A stretch of 64,000 nt of DNA, taken from assembly GCA_013399115.1 (NCBI GenBank), contig VXAA01005609.1, forward strand, positions 401,449 to 465,448, written 5' to 3'. This DNA comes from Anseranas semipalmata. Lineage: Eukaryota; Chordata; Aves; Anseriformes; Anseranatidae. Below, in pieces: positions 12,141 through 24,400 of this stretch. A program made the position numbers and the translations under genes. The notes beneath the pieces were generated by a model. It was not told the origin of the DNA, ran no database searches, and worked only from the letters and a program-made list of their open reading frames with translations. The stretch's first letter is position 1. Every line of letters begins with the position of its first letter.

Positions 12141-13933
12141 AATTGCTGAAAATTTGGCTTTTTTAATGTGTAGTAAGTGTTTTTAATGATTTTTCACATA
12201 ATATGTAAGGTAGTGAAATGCAAGAGGGGAAAAATGTTTTGTGTGAAACACATTTTCTGACTGGGGAAATTTTAATAGGATAAATTGTTTGTAAGGCCAT
12301 ATGCCAATAGTTCCCTCTGGTAGTTTGAATGACTTAGGAACTCTGCTGTATGATGCAATGTAAAATCTTTTTTTGCCTTTTTTCAAAAACTAACTTGATG
12401 TTCTAGTTTTAGCATAGGTAGAATAGGGAGTTTGGGGCGGGGATCTCACCGAATGTTTTTGTCCTTCCTTTATACTAATGATAGTGCTTTAGGATGAGGA
12501 TCGTGCTGAGACTTAGCAAACAGAAAAGTTGCTATTGTAGCAAAATGGCAAAAGCTAAAGGACTCATTTTCAAACATAAGCTGAGATGTGACTAGAAGCA
12601 TAATTGATTGGGTACTAGCTCTCTATAGTAGGTAAATAAAAATAAAAAGACTTGGCACTTTTAAAAGGTAACTTTACCAAAGAACAAAGAGCCAGTAACC
12701 AATAATTCTGATTTGTCTCAGCATTACGTCTTCTGTACTCTTTATTTTTGCCGGACCAGTTTGCGGTTAGGAGAATGTGCCTTTTTTGTACATTTGCATT
12801 TAGGTTTTATAATTTTAATTGATGTATGGACACAAAAGCATGAAGGAAGACTTGGATCCAAGCAGTGCCACACTTTACATCATCACTACAAGTGTTAAGT
12901 GTAAAGAAAACCAATTTTGAAACTATGAAATTCCTGATTCATAAATACACAGTTATTTGTACTTCACATATTAGATAATTCACTGCTACTAAAGCTCTTT
13001 ATTACGATTGCATATGTTTTAAATCAAATGATAAATTAAGTTGTCTTCCAAAACTGTGTACTTCTCTGGTCAGCTGTATATGATCAGTTATCTACCTCAA
13101 AGTTTATTTCCTTTTGTATTGGGACAGGTTGCTGGCCCTCCCTGTTTCCACAGACCAAATCATCCTAGCTCAGGAGCTAGGGCTAAGCAGTTGTTTCTTT
13201 CAAGTATTTTTTAGTTTTTAAATTTTGTGTGAGTATTGGAGTATAGATGTCGGTGACATTTCATAGTTTCAAAAGTAAATTGCTGCTCTGAGAAGTGTAG
13301 ATTCTAGTGAAATACATAGTCATAAGAGATGTGTTTTTGTTTTTTCTTTTTTCTTTTTTTTTAAAGTTGTGGTATTATTGGTTCTATGCTCCCTGGAATA
13401 TTACTGCTTTGTAAAAGTCCAGACTTTCTGCAGCACCTTTCCTGTATCTGGTGAATTTCCAAGCCTAGATCTCTCACTACTTGATACTTTTGCGTTAATT
13501 AAAACTGCAGTATGATAGCTGTGTTAGAGGGAGGGAAGAGCTGCTGCCAGAAATGTCTGAACTAAGTGCCATACTCATTGTCTGGGTAAGATTTGGGAAA
13601 TTTAACCTCTGTACATAAAGAAATAATCAGTTACTTAAACATCACATAGTAGACAGCCATTAAATTATAAAAAATTAATTTATGAAGAAAGACCTTTTGT
13701 ACAGATTGAAAAAAAAAAGATTTTCATAGAGATATCTATATGATCAAGAGAGTTAATTTTTTATTTTTGTTTTACTAGTGCCACAAACTTGCCAGTGGTA
13801 ACTTATTTGTCCGGTTCAAGATAACTCTGTAGTTTTGTTTCCTAGGACTTGTTAAACGCCAAAAGACATTTTTGAACTGTAAATTTGATTAGATTGTTAG
13901 CTTTTTTCTGTTTTATTTCTTTGAAAACTTTTG

Positions 13934-13939
13934 AATAAA
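13934..13939 (+). terminator. Distal polyadenylation signal of RBMS1
   Basis: AATAAA followed by an A-rich segment and then a U-rich downstream element (gttgtcttttttc). It is the last strong signal before sequence character changes to ordinary intergenic DNA. AATAAA hexamers at 12635 and 12641 lie between the two sites. Confidence 0.6.
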
Positions 13940-13955
13940 AAAGATCCAAAAAAAC

Positions 13956-16900
13956 CAAACACGTTGTCTTTTTTCTTCAACTGTTCCTTTACTGGGGGAA
14001 AACCTGAACAGGTTATGGTAAAAACTTCACCTTTACTTTGAAGTGCTCAGCCTTGCTTTGTGCTTGATGGTCTGGGTTTTTCCCTCCTCTATCATTTGTT
14101 ACAATCAGATTTTAACTCTTTCAAACCACATTGTAGGTCATTCACTCTTTCAGACAAAACAGGAAAGACATGAATAATAAATGATAAAATATATCTGATT
14201 TGAATGCAAGAACTCTGTTGTTCTCTGTGTCAGTTCTCTGCACTGGGAGGGCTGCACACTGCGCTTGTGAATGCAAGCTGGTGTTCTGGGAGTAAGAGTG
14301 GAGGTGTGGAGGGTCTCTTTGGTAGTTCCTGGCATTGAATTGCAGCCTAAATGTGCTCCAGTTGTCCTGACTGTAGTGGAGTTGGCTGGAATACCCCATT
14401 CTGGAGAGCAGCAGTAATACTTCAGTGGAATTCAAAATCATCCCGAGTGTTCGTCTTCCAGCTGCAATCTGTAAGCACCTTACTTCTCTAAAGATAATCT
14501 CTGATTTTATCATCCTTTTGGCAAGATCACCACGGCTGATGCTGTGTATCACACAGAGGACTGCCCTGCTAAAAGTAAGGCTTGGAAATGAAATAGATTA
14601 AAATATCAACTAGTGTGTCTCCTCAGCTAAATAAACAATCTACCACTCATGTGGTCCACAGTGTTGCTTTGTGTCAACTCAGCGGGTTCTGACTCTGTTG
14701 GGCACCAGCGGGTGCTCTGGATGGCAGAGAACAGGGACTTGATGACCCAGTGCCATCAGCGCTGAGCAGGCAGCGTGGAGGCTCTCTGATGCCGGGCTGT
14801 GCTGCCCCAGAGAACACGTTTTACATTATACACATATTGCTGACATATTCCAAGTGTTCCACCAGCTCTGCAATAGGGCAGGCAGCTGGTTGGATGGGTT
14901 GGCTGGGGTCACCCTACAGGCAGTGCTCAGCCCAGGCTCCCGGTTGCACAATGCTGATGTGAGATACTGAGACTGAACATGTTGCCAGTGGAACAAATGA
15001 AAGGGACTCACCTAGGGGTTAGGAAACTCATGACTTACATTAGCTTAGGCAATAAAGATGCCTTTGACAATGATGGCTTTTATTAATGAGGAGAAAAAAA
15101 AACTCACATTGTATGCTACTAGACACATCTAGACTCCCGTAACTGAAAGAAATGCATATTTACCATTTTGTGGTAACACTGGCCTGGTGTGTTGCCTGTG
15201 TGAAATCCAGTGGATGAGAAGATGAATACAGCAAACTTTTAAAGGGTTTGTTACATTATTCCTTTCACCATCATACTGAGTTAACGTCAAATTACAAACA
15301 GCTTTTTTGAATTAAGTATGAATATTACCTTACAAAAGCTCTATGGAACAAACTCAGAATAATGCACATTGGAAAGGCTTTTTTTATCTATTTGCTTTTC
15401 TAATTAGCACTATGATAAACTTAGCTCTCTTACTGCAACTCCAACTATATTTGATAAGAATGAATGCTTTCAGATTAGTACTTTTTGCCTGGTATAATAA
15501 GGTTGCGTGTATCATTTCTATCAAGCAATCTACAATAATGCAATATCTTTATGTAATATACTTTATTATATATAATAAAATTATTACCAACTGACTTGTT
15601 CAAACATTGATTCCACTGATGCATACAATTTGTTTCTGAACCCTGCTTGCAAACATGCTGCTAATAAAGTCTTTTCCTTGTTAACAAATACTGATAAGCA
15701 TCTTATTCGTGTAGGATGTAGGATTCTTGTATCCTGATACAAATATTTTCTGCAAGATTATGAACAGATCCTATTATTTGTTGGTGGTTAGTGATTAGAA
15801 ACTAGTCTTTCTATATGGGATGAACAAAATGTTTTATCTTCTTCCATTTTCTAAATTAACTGAACTGAGCAGGTACAAGATTATTGCAAACACTGTATTA
15901 ACTGCAAGTTAAAGTGTTGTTGATCAGCAGAGCTCTGCTAATGACTGCATGCATATATTGGGCTAGAATAATTGTGATGTAAGTCAGAGCAGTCTAAAGC
16001 ACTTTCCTGGTACTCTCTGTCAGTTTTTTTGTTTTTATTTTTATTTATTTTTTACTGCTCTCCCCTTCTAGGTTTAATTTATGTTATGGTACCTCCACCA
16101 CACAAGACAATCTGGATGATTGGCCAAAACTGTGCCACCTCACTTTCCTCAGAAACAGCTAGCACCATATGAGAAATCCATTTTATGTGCCAGAATATTT
16201 ATGTGAGTTCAGTACTCCTACTCCTCCCACGCACAGTGCACTGCACTTGCTCCTTTTGCTTTGATCAACCACTCCAAAATTATTTGCAAACTTTCAGATG
16301 CGTTGGAATAAGATTCTCAATCCTACCCTGTCCAGCAATGTCTTATTGTGAAAGCCAATGTGTTATTTGATGGCGTTTAAGACATGTATGCTGTTACCCT
16401 CCAGACATTTGCAACACTGACGTACTCTTTCAACTGTGGAAGATCATCTGTATCATTTCCTAGCCAACAAATTCTGGCATCGATTAACCCAAACAAATCT
16501 GAGGCTTTTGGCTTTCGCACTTGGACCATTAATTCTATCCAGAATAGGGGTTAGAATATACAAAAGCTATTCTATTTGGCAACTTCTCCTCCAGCTCCTA
16601 AGAAAAGCCATACTGATGTCAGAACAGTGAAGATTTACAATGCAGTGACCAGGGGGAATGTGTAAAAGCCTGCATGGGGACTGAGTAAGTCTTTCCTTTT
16701 CAGGACAGCTTGAACTGCATCTACCGTCTGAGAAACCCATGCAGCCCGTTTCTGTAATCAAAAAGAAATCATATCACAGGAAAATACTACTGGATTTTTT
16801 CCCCTGCCACAGAAGAAAGGACAGCTTGTCAACAGGCAAGCTTTAACTGCTTAAGTTATCCATCTTGCCTTTTTCAACAGTATCCCTTCACTCAACACTT

Positions 16901-18720
16901 ACATCAGTGTTGTTCTGAATTCTGCTGTATTTTGTCAGATTCCCTTCAGCTGAATATGTTCTCTTTCAGCAGCTTCACTGAGATAGAGAGATTTTGCAAA
17001 CTTAAAGAATGAAGGTATGTGGCACCCTAAAGACTTCCCACATGCACACTATAGGTCTTCAGATCAACTTGCTCAGGCAGCTTTATAAGTACCTTTATTG
17101 ATTTAGAGACCATCACGTTAGTGTTACCAAGAGAAAAAAAAAAACGGAAAATGATTTCTGCATGTATACTCTACTGCCCCTAAAGAAGGAATTTGCAGTA
17201 GGAATTTTTCCCAGTATTTTCACCACCTGAAATTCATAGGTGAAATTCAACATCTGAAATACACAGGATTGTATTTCAGCCAGTATCTGTAAAGCATGTA
17301 AGGGTAATGGAATAAAGCAGTGGTTTAAGGAAGGCCAAAGAAAATTTACTACTAAATAAGATGTTTTGGTAAATAATTTTCACTTTTTGCTAGCAACAAT
17401 GAAAAATAATTTTTCCTTTGTGTATTTATGTCCTTCCCCAGTGGGAAATGTTTTTACACTGCCAAGAAAATACTCTACTTTTTTAATTTTTATTTTTTGC
17501 CTTCTCGTGAATGTGAAAAATATGAAAACATATTTACAGGTATTTGTTACAGCCGCTCATTTGTATCAGTCTGTTCAGGCTCAAAGAGTATCTGTAAGCA
17601 GCATATACACACCTAGGAGCATAAAGCGGTTACTAACACGCAGAAAAGAAAGGGAGGACTTCACAAGCCACCAGGCTCTGCTCTCCCAGCAAGGCACCTG
17701 CACGTCTCTGCGGGCCAGGCAGGCATCGCTCGGAGGGGAAGGGTCAGTCCCTGCAGCAGGCCTTTGGCGCTGCCGCGTTTCCATCTGCTGTCGAGCTGTG
17801 TCGGTGCCACTGGCACTGGTGACTTGCCCCAGCAAACCCCTCTGCCGCTGCCTGACCAGCCTCAGTTCTCTCGAGATGGTATACGTTTCCACATTGCTGC
17901 TTTCCCTCTTGAATCCTTGAGCTACTGGCAATCCTGTCTCAACAATTCTACTCCTGCCTGCAGTTTTACCTTTCTTAACTCTCCCCAAGCTTTCTCACAG
18001 CTCTACCCTAGCAGTCTGCCAAGGCTCAGCAGCTGGGCTGTATCAGACCTGGGATGCAGGGTGCTAGGCAGCTAACCCCTGCGAGAGGGGGGCTGGCGGC
18101 AGGGGCTGCAGGGGTGACACAATCCAGGCCTCCCTGGTGTCAAGAAAACCTTGTTCAAGTGCAACCAGGGGAGTGGGTGTTCAAAGAGGTCCAAGTGTCT
18201 CTGCTTTTTGCTAGGACAGAACAAAAGCTAGATTTTAAAACAGCTTTAAGAGGGGCTGGTGTAGCTCGCAAGAAATAAAAAAATGCTCAAGAAGTTACCA
18301 GCTGCATGTATCTTAGGTTCATGACCTCCTTCAGCCATGCTCTGCTCACTTTCCATAGTTCAACAAGTTCCAGCTGTCAGTAGGAAGATGGTTCTTATGT
18401 GAGTGGGACGGAGGCAGCTCGACACCAAGTTATGGGCTTCACACAGGAAAAAGCACGTTGCTACTCATACAGTTGCTGTTCAGTGAACCACAGCAATTAC
18501 TGAGCAAAAAGAGCAGTAGGAAAGTAAGCTTTCATATAAAAATGGGAAGATAAATCTTAAAAATGAAGCCCAAGTTTCAACATTTTTTTTTTTTAAGTCA
18601 TTTCTTAGTAAAATGTATTTGTATTTAAGAGAGTGGTCTGGCTCAATCTTTCCTGTGATGTCTCGAGAAATTGCAAAGATTTACCCTCCATTTGAGGGCA
18701 AATTTTTGGTACTGGAGTGT
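13956..18720. other. Intergenic, RBMS1 to ITGB6, part 1
   Basis: No gene recognised. Two GC-richer islands (about 14,640-14,960 and 17,600-18,180) give overlapping ORFs on both strands (for example 17366-17920 + and 17581-17988 -), but none shows a recognisable domain or splice-consistent structure. Confidence 0.6.
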
Positions 18721-18728
18721 TGAATATC

Positions 18729-18765
18729 CNATATATATATATACACATATATAGATATATGAAAG
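18729..18765. repeat. (AT)n microsatellite with unresolved base
   Basis: An imperfect AT run with a single N at 18730, the only ambiguous base in the window. It probably marks a collapsed or unresolved repeat length in the assembly. Confidence 0.85.
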
Positions 18766-19218
18766 AAAAAAAAAAAAGAATTAAGCAGTTCCAGGAATTC
18801 CTCTCCTGAAAATATTTTGCAGATGAAACTAGCCAGTCATCTCTGGGAAAACAATTCAGGACACAACATACCATTGCGTGTATTACAGTAAGCGTATGCA
18901 CAGCTCATCTGTTCCAGATGGTGACCATGTGATCAGCCCTGCAATGCGCAGTCCTGCCCTGCTTAAAGGCTGCAATTAATTTGCTCAGCAACATTGTGCT
19001 CATCAACAAACCCAACCTTGGGAGCCGTCCTTTTTTAGTGGGACTCGCACAAGCGAATGGGAGGTGCAGAGCCCTGGGCTCGGGGGGAACGCTCTGCACT
19101 GGTCTTGATCTCAGTGCCTCCACAGCCTCCTCCTCTGACTGCAGACTGGGGAGAATCTTCCCTCCCCCCATTTGTCCCAGTGCTGCTCTTACCCGCGATT
19201 AAACATCTTATCTCGCAG

Positions 19219-19234
19219 CCACCAGAGGGCATCT
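19219..19234 (+). promoter_or_regulatory. CTCF-like motif 1
   Basis: CCACCAGAGGGCATCT fits the CTCF core (CCASYAGRKGGCRSYR) at 14 of 16 positions. It lies beside a GC-richer patch (19,040-19,200) and a clean, AT-rich, conserved-looking stretch (19,240-19,420). Binding is inferred only. Confidence 0.4.
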
Positions 19235-20691
19235 TCGTTATAAACTGAAATAATCAAAAAGGTGAACTCCCATTCGTAGGCTGTAATTATGGTGCATTTA
19301 TAGTTGCGTATTATTAAAAACAAAGCCTCATCCTACCTTTGGAAGGTAAAATGCAAGTGCTTACATTTCCAATAATGTATTATTATTATTCATTAAGCCA
19401 GCATAGGATTGTCTATCAGAGAAGAGGAAAAAAAAAAAAAAAGCCATAATTTTCTTTTGGGTAATGAAATGCATAAGGGTGCTTGTCACTGCACAGCAGG
19501 GAAAAAAAAAATAAAACAAAAAAAAGGAATCTAATCAAAACCACAACATCACCGAAAACACAAGTGCTTCAGGCAGGGTCAGGGAGAATCGACAAGTAGT
19601 GTGTATGTGACAGACGAACACAACAGGAACCAAACAGCAAAGGAATTTTGGAGAAGTCGAGCAGACTGAAAAGATTCAACCCAGAAGAGACCTAGAAACC
19701 TTTTTTGCCATTAACTCAAAGCCAGTCTATTTGCATATACTCTTGGGAGCATCATTTTTATTACTGTTTTATCTTCGTAAGAGCCAAGACAATTAAAAGT
19801 ATATTCTCTCATAAAGCATAAAAGACACAAACACCTTTTCAGGAATGAAATAAAGCTCAGAAAATAAATTGGTATCTTGGGGGCTAAATGAAACTTATAT
19901 ATCAAAAACAAAAGTATGGAAAATATTTGGGGTGATACAGAAAGCGCTGCTCATTTTTGCAAAGTTCATTCAAGAAGACCTTTCAGTGGTCATCAGAGAT
20001 GAATCCTTATGTATCTATCCAGGTTGCTAACAGAGATGGGGAAGGAGGGAAGAGGGTAACAGAAATAATAGTTATTTTTGCTGCCTTGTCTCTATCTGCA
20101 GTATAGCTTGAATCTAATGAATAAATTAACCATAATCCCCACAGAATGTTAGTGCTTCAAGACTCAGAAGCCTTTTGTAGCATCCCTTTTGATCAAGAGA
20201 AATCAGCTTCCGTACACATCTCAGACAGTTGTATTCACCTCTGATTCTGCTGGATACTCAGCCTTATACTGTATCATTAACGTCCAAGGCAAGGCCAGTG
20301 ATTTTGACCTACACAATCTTATTCTTAGATGTGGACTACAAGAAGCATTTGTTAATCTCTGCCAGGGATTTTGTCACTCTTCAAAGTAATTAGATGAATC
20401 ACTTCTGGATCAGGCCAAATTGCTGTATCAGACATAATAAAAGACCCAAAGAGCAACCAGAACAAATAGGATGGTTCATAGACATTCATGAATAGCAAGT
20501 ACAAAATATTGTAAGTCTGGAAATATAAAGTACTTCTCTGTTTTGCATACGCCCTAGCCTTAGGCTAAACAGTGTACAGACAGAGACCTGTATTTCTGGG
20601 CAAGGATCTGATCCAGGCGTATGTTTGTAATTTTTGAGGATTGCTTTTTATATTGAACCAGGGTTGGGGAGAAAAAGAAAGAAGTCCAATA

Positions 20692-20736
20692 ATTTTATTT
20701 TATTTTATTTTATTTTATTTTATTTTATTTTATTTT
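20692..20736 (+). repeat. (TTTTA)n pentanucleotide microsatellite
   Basis: Nine near-perfect tandem units. The repetitive Phe-Tyr-Phe-Ile-Leu ORF across it is a by-product of the repeat. Confidence 0.95.
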
Positions 20737-21456
20737 GCAAACTTCAGACCTGAAAGCTTTTTTTCCTCTGTTGTTTTTTTTTTTTTTTCTCCTTTGCAGT
20801 CTCGAGTACTTGTGATTATCTTCTTTTGGCAGCCACCTCAATGTCAGCATGACTATGTTTGTCACAGGTTTTATATGCTGCTGCAAGCAGGACTCAAATT
20901 AGGATTGGTGTGACCAAAGGACAATAGCTCTGCCAACGAGACAGACTTTTTTTGATCTAACTAGCAGATGCTCTGCTAGCGTCTCTCACTTTTTGCCTCT
21001 CTTTTGCCTAGAGGACTGAAACCAGCCTGTCAGTGTGATCATATTCACAGGAGCTACAACTGCTTGTACAAGATCTGAATCTAGGCTGATACCTGCTTTA
21101 ATAGCTGCTTCCAACAGTTACTTGGGAAGACTCAGATGGTAAATTCCATTCAATATATTATAGCTTTAAAAAGCAGAGATTTTTCTGGAAATGGTTACTG
21201 TTTTTATAGAGGCTATTTTCCACCCTAGTGGATTATTTTAGATAGTAACAAATTGCTCCTGCATGTCCCTGGTCATCACTCACTTGCAAGAATAATATTG
21301 GAGGGGGAGGAGGCTAGAAGGAGACCGTGCTGTGATTCAGACCTTGGATTCCCTTTTTTCCTCCCTTGTTACCTGACAGTAGTTTTGGAAGGAGAAGAAG
21401 AAACTACCAGACAGATTAAAGACCTGACATAAAATATTGGACCAGTTTTTCAGGTG

Positions 21457-21472
21457 TCACCAAGGGGCAGCA
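21457..21472 (+). promoter_or_regulatory. CTCF-like motif 2
   Basis: TCACCAAGGGGCAGCA fits the CTCF core at 14 of 16 positions, on the same strand as the motif at 19,219. Inference from motif match only. Confidence 0.35.
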
Positions 21473-24400
21473 GATCTAAAGGTGTCTCTACAGTCCACAC
21501 TTTAGGAGATCTTAACTAGCTTTAGCTTTTCAAGCAAGCCTGAAGTCTACTGGCTGCCAGTCATCCTGACAAGGTGATGACTAACAGGGACAATTAGCTC
21601 CCTCTGCTAACATGCTGTCTGTCATGGCTATTTGAAAGGGAATAAGAACATTTTTCCCCCAGGAAACAGGTTGGCAAATGGGTTTTGGGTCTGTTAAAGC
21701 TTTAACATAGCTTCATATAAACAAAATGTCAAAAAAAGTTGTTCCAATGAAGAGCAGGATCAAGCAATATTGTCTGCTTTGTAAAATTCTATTTAATTCA
21801 TGTTCACATATTTAAAAATTCACCCTATAGCCAACCTGTAATTCCACAGGAGTGAGCTGCAGAATTCCCCTTAATGCTAAAGGAAGAAAGATCCAATTTT
21901 GTGTTGTCCACTTGATAAAGTTATAACTTTATTAATTTTAATTGTAAGTATTAACTAGTTAAATTGTGTAGGATGAGTTAGAAAGTAGCAGCTGCCAGTA
22001 ATTTAACTTGTTTCCATCTCTTTCAGAATCTTATTTCCAGTTTGTAGACAAAATTGAGACACATCTGACTGGTAATTATTCATTATCACCATTATCCAGC
22101 TGCTAATCATTAAAGCTAATGCTTACAGAAGTGACTTGCATCTCAGACATGCTGATTTTAGCACCCATCTCTCATGCAGCTTTATTTTCAGATCTGCTGA
22201 GTGCCCAGAGTACAAAGGTTAGCCTGTGATGCATGTTTGCTGCTGAATTTTAAGAACCAAAGTGTCTTCAGTTGGGCAAGTTAAGATTTTTCTCAGTTAG
22301 CAATTCTAAATGAACTGATCCACGTAGCTAACTCCATGAATCTCAGCAGAACTTGCTTAAAAGAAAGGAGAAAGACAAAGGCGTTACCATCACTTAACTA
22401 GGCTACTCTTCACAATGACTGAGAAGCAATCAGACTGTAGTCTGAGAGCCACTGTGAAAAGTTACATGACTAATCTCTATTTGCATTGTCTAACTGGTAG
22501 GAGGAAGGAGGATGTAGCCGCAATAGTCAATTTATCGGAAGAACAACGCAGTCATTCAACAGGGCATTTTTCTGAACTAATTTAAATAACAGTAGAGCGG
22601 CCCGCTCTTGACTTAAGAAAACATAAGTCTTTCAAATTCCATATCTAATAATCAAGTTTTACCACTGACTTATTTGTTGACAGAAATTACTTATAGTTAA
22701 TATGTTCCTGTTGCAGACCCCGAGGACTCTTTGTTTATGCTAAACGTGAATGTATTCTAGCACATGAATTACTATCCTCCTGCTTGTTTCTTGGGCGCCT
22801 CCAGAATAAGTAATACATTGGCATAACTTTGCCATTTGTCAGCCAGCAGTCTGGTAGCACATTTGCTCGTCAATCTAATTTTAACCTTTTCTCATATGAG
22901 CACTTGGTATTTCATGTAAATCAACCAGACAGTCTGTCATTCGATAGGACACTATCTTCATAGTCTTCTAAACTATGTGCTCTATCATATGTGTTCATTT
23001 TTAAGTAGCAGAGGAAAATTAAAACTAATATATTACTTCTGGTTTCTTAATACCAGAATGCCAGGAATCTCTTTATTACCACAATAGAGATAAATGATAT
23101 GTCTAGCAGAGTTTTTTGACAATGGGCATAGTAATGCATTCAGCACTTTCTGAATTGGAAGGTCTGTCCTGAATTGTAAGTAGTACAATGTGTGGCTAAA
23201 GGCTTCATAGCACATAGACTAGGTCTGTTCCTATTATCACTGTAATTTGCAGCTAGGAATACAAAGCATTCATGCAACCTATTAATGAAAACTGTATTTA
23301 TAAATAATTACACTGTGGTTCCAGAAAGTTTCTTGTTAAAATACTGATGCTGACTCTGAGAAGGAGAACATAATTCATTCTGAAACTTAGGTAAGTTTGT
23401 GAATGTTCATTTCTTTTGATAATTTGTGTAAATAACATGAAAGGTTTACTGGTATGTCCTTTATTTTGTGAGGTTTTTCAGAAATTGATTTGGCTATGAA
23501 ATAGTATGTTTGAAGTTATACTTTTAGTTGTTTTCTCAGGGTTGCTGTAACTATGCATCACTTTAATATCTTTTATTTTTTTAAACATGAAAAGAAGAAG
23601 GTCGTAGTCCATTTATACAGCCTAAACACATTCTGGCTTTTTCAGATATTTTACTGCATAAAGAATGTTTTAAAAATGTAATTTTAAAGTTGTACTGAAA
23701 TGAACTGCAACTTCTGCTAAAAATTCAGTCCCACACGACACCTGTAATCATTCACTGCATGGTATGATAGTTAACTGTGTTAACAATTATGAAAATTAGA
23801 GTTTGACTGATCTATGTTTTCCTTATTAATACTTTGAGACTATTAATGCTGTATTGCATTTCAGTCAGGCTTATGATAGATAAAATAAGGCTACGTATAT
23901 TTAATACTAGATTCTGTTCTGACTAATGATTTATGACATTGTACTTGGTCTGGGGCAGACAATGAAAGGTGCCCGCATTTCTCCCCAGCACAGTGCTTAG
24001 TGGTCCCGTTAATCAAAGAGCAGAAGCGAAGCTCATTCACTCCTGTAACACCACACAAGCTCCTCCTCAGCCCATATTTTGTTGTGCTGCTGTTTACTTA
24101 CAGACTTCATCACACTTTCAGTCCATCCCCACTGCCATGCCTTCTTTCTAGCAACCCCAGAATTTACCTTTATTGCTGTGGAATTCTCACCTGTGTTATG
24201 TCTCTGGTGAATGAGTTGTATCTAATTATATTTGTGCAATCTTTACCACAAAGATCTGTTCTTGATTGAGGTAGTAATGTAATAGAAATAATAACATAGA
24301 AACTGCTTCCACCACCACCTCCAGCATCTTTTTTATCTACAAATCAAGTGCAGGCAATATTTGCCCATCGAGATCTAAAATTATATATGACTTCATTTAA

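Larger units (their letters stand above)
11430..13955 (+). other. RBMS1: RBMS1 terminal exon, 3' UTR
   Basis: This long non-coding exon has an A/U-rich, slowly evolving look. It contains oligo-A (about 11687-11704) and oligo-T (about 11800-11823) tracts, a Pumilio-type UGUACAUA at 13610-13617 and several AATAAA hexamers. The strongest early one is at 12135-12140, followed by a GU-rich stretch; the last is at 13934-13939. The end is placed about 15-20 nt after the last signal, so the 3' border is an estimate. Confidence 0.75.
18766..21456. other. Intergenic, part 2
   Basis: No gene recognised. It contains A-rich runs at about 19,428-19,442 and 19,502-19,525, the CTCF-like motif at 19,219 and the (TTTTA)n repeat at 20,692. 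Confidence 0.6.

Noticed and set aside
17366..17988. 184-codon + ORF and 135-codon - ORF overlapping
   Set aside because: They lie in a GC-richer patch with fewer stop codons. The peptides are of low complexity or have no recognisable family, and no splice or initiation context supports them.
20641..20913. 90-codon ORF with a repeated aromatic, membrane-like peptide
   Set aside because: The repeated peptide is a direct translation of the (TTTTA)n microsatellite and adjacent T-runs.
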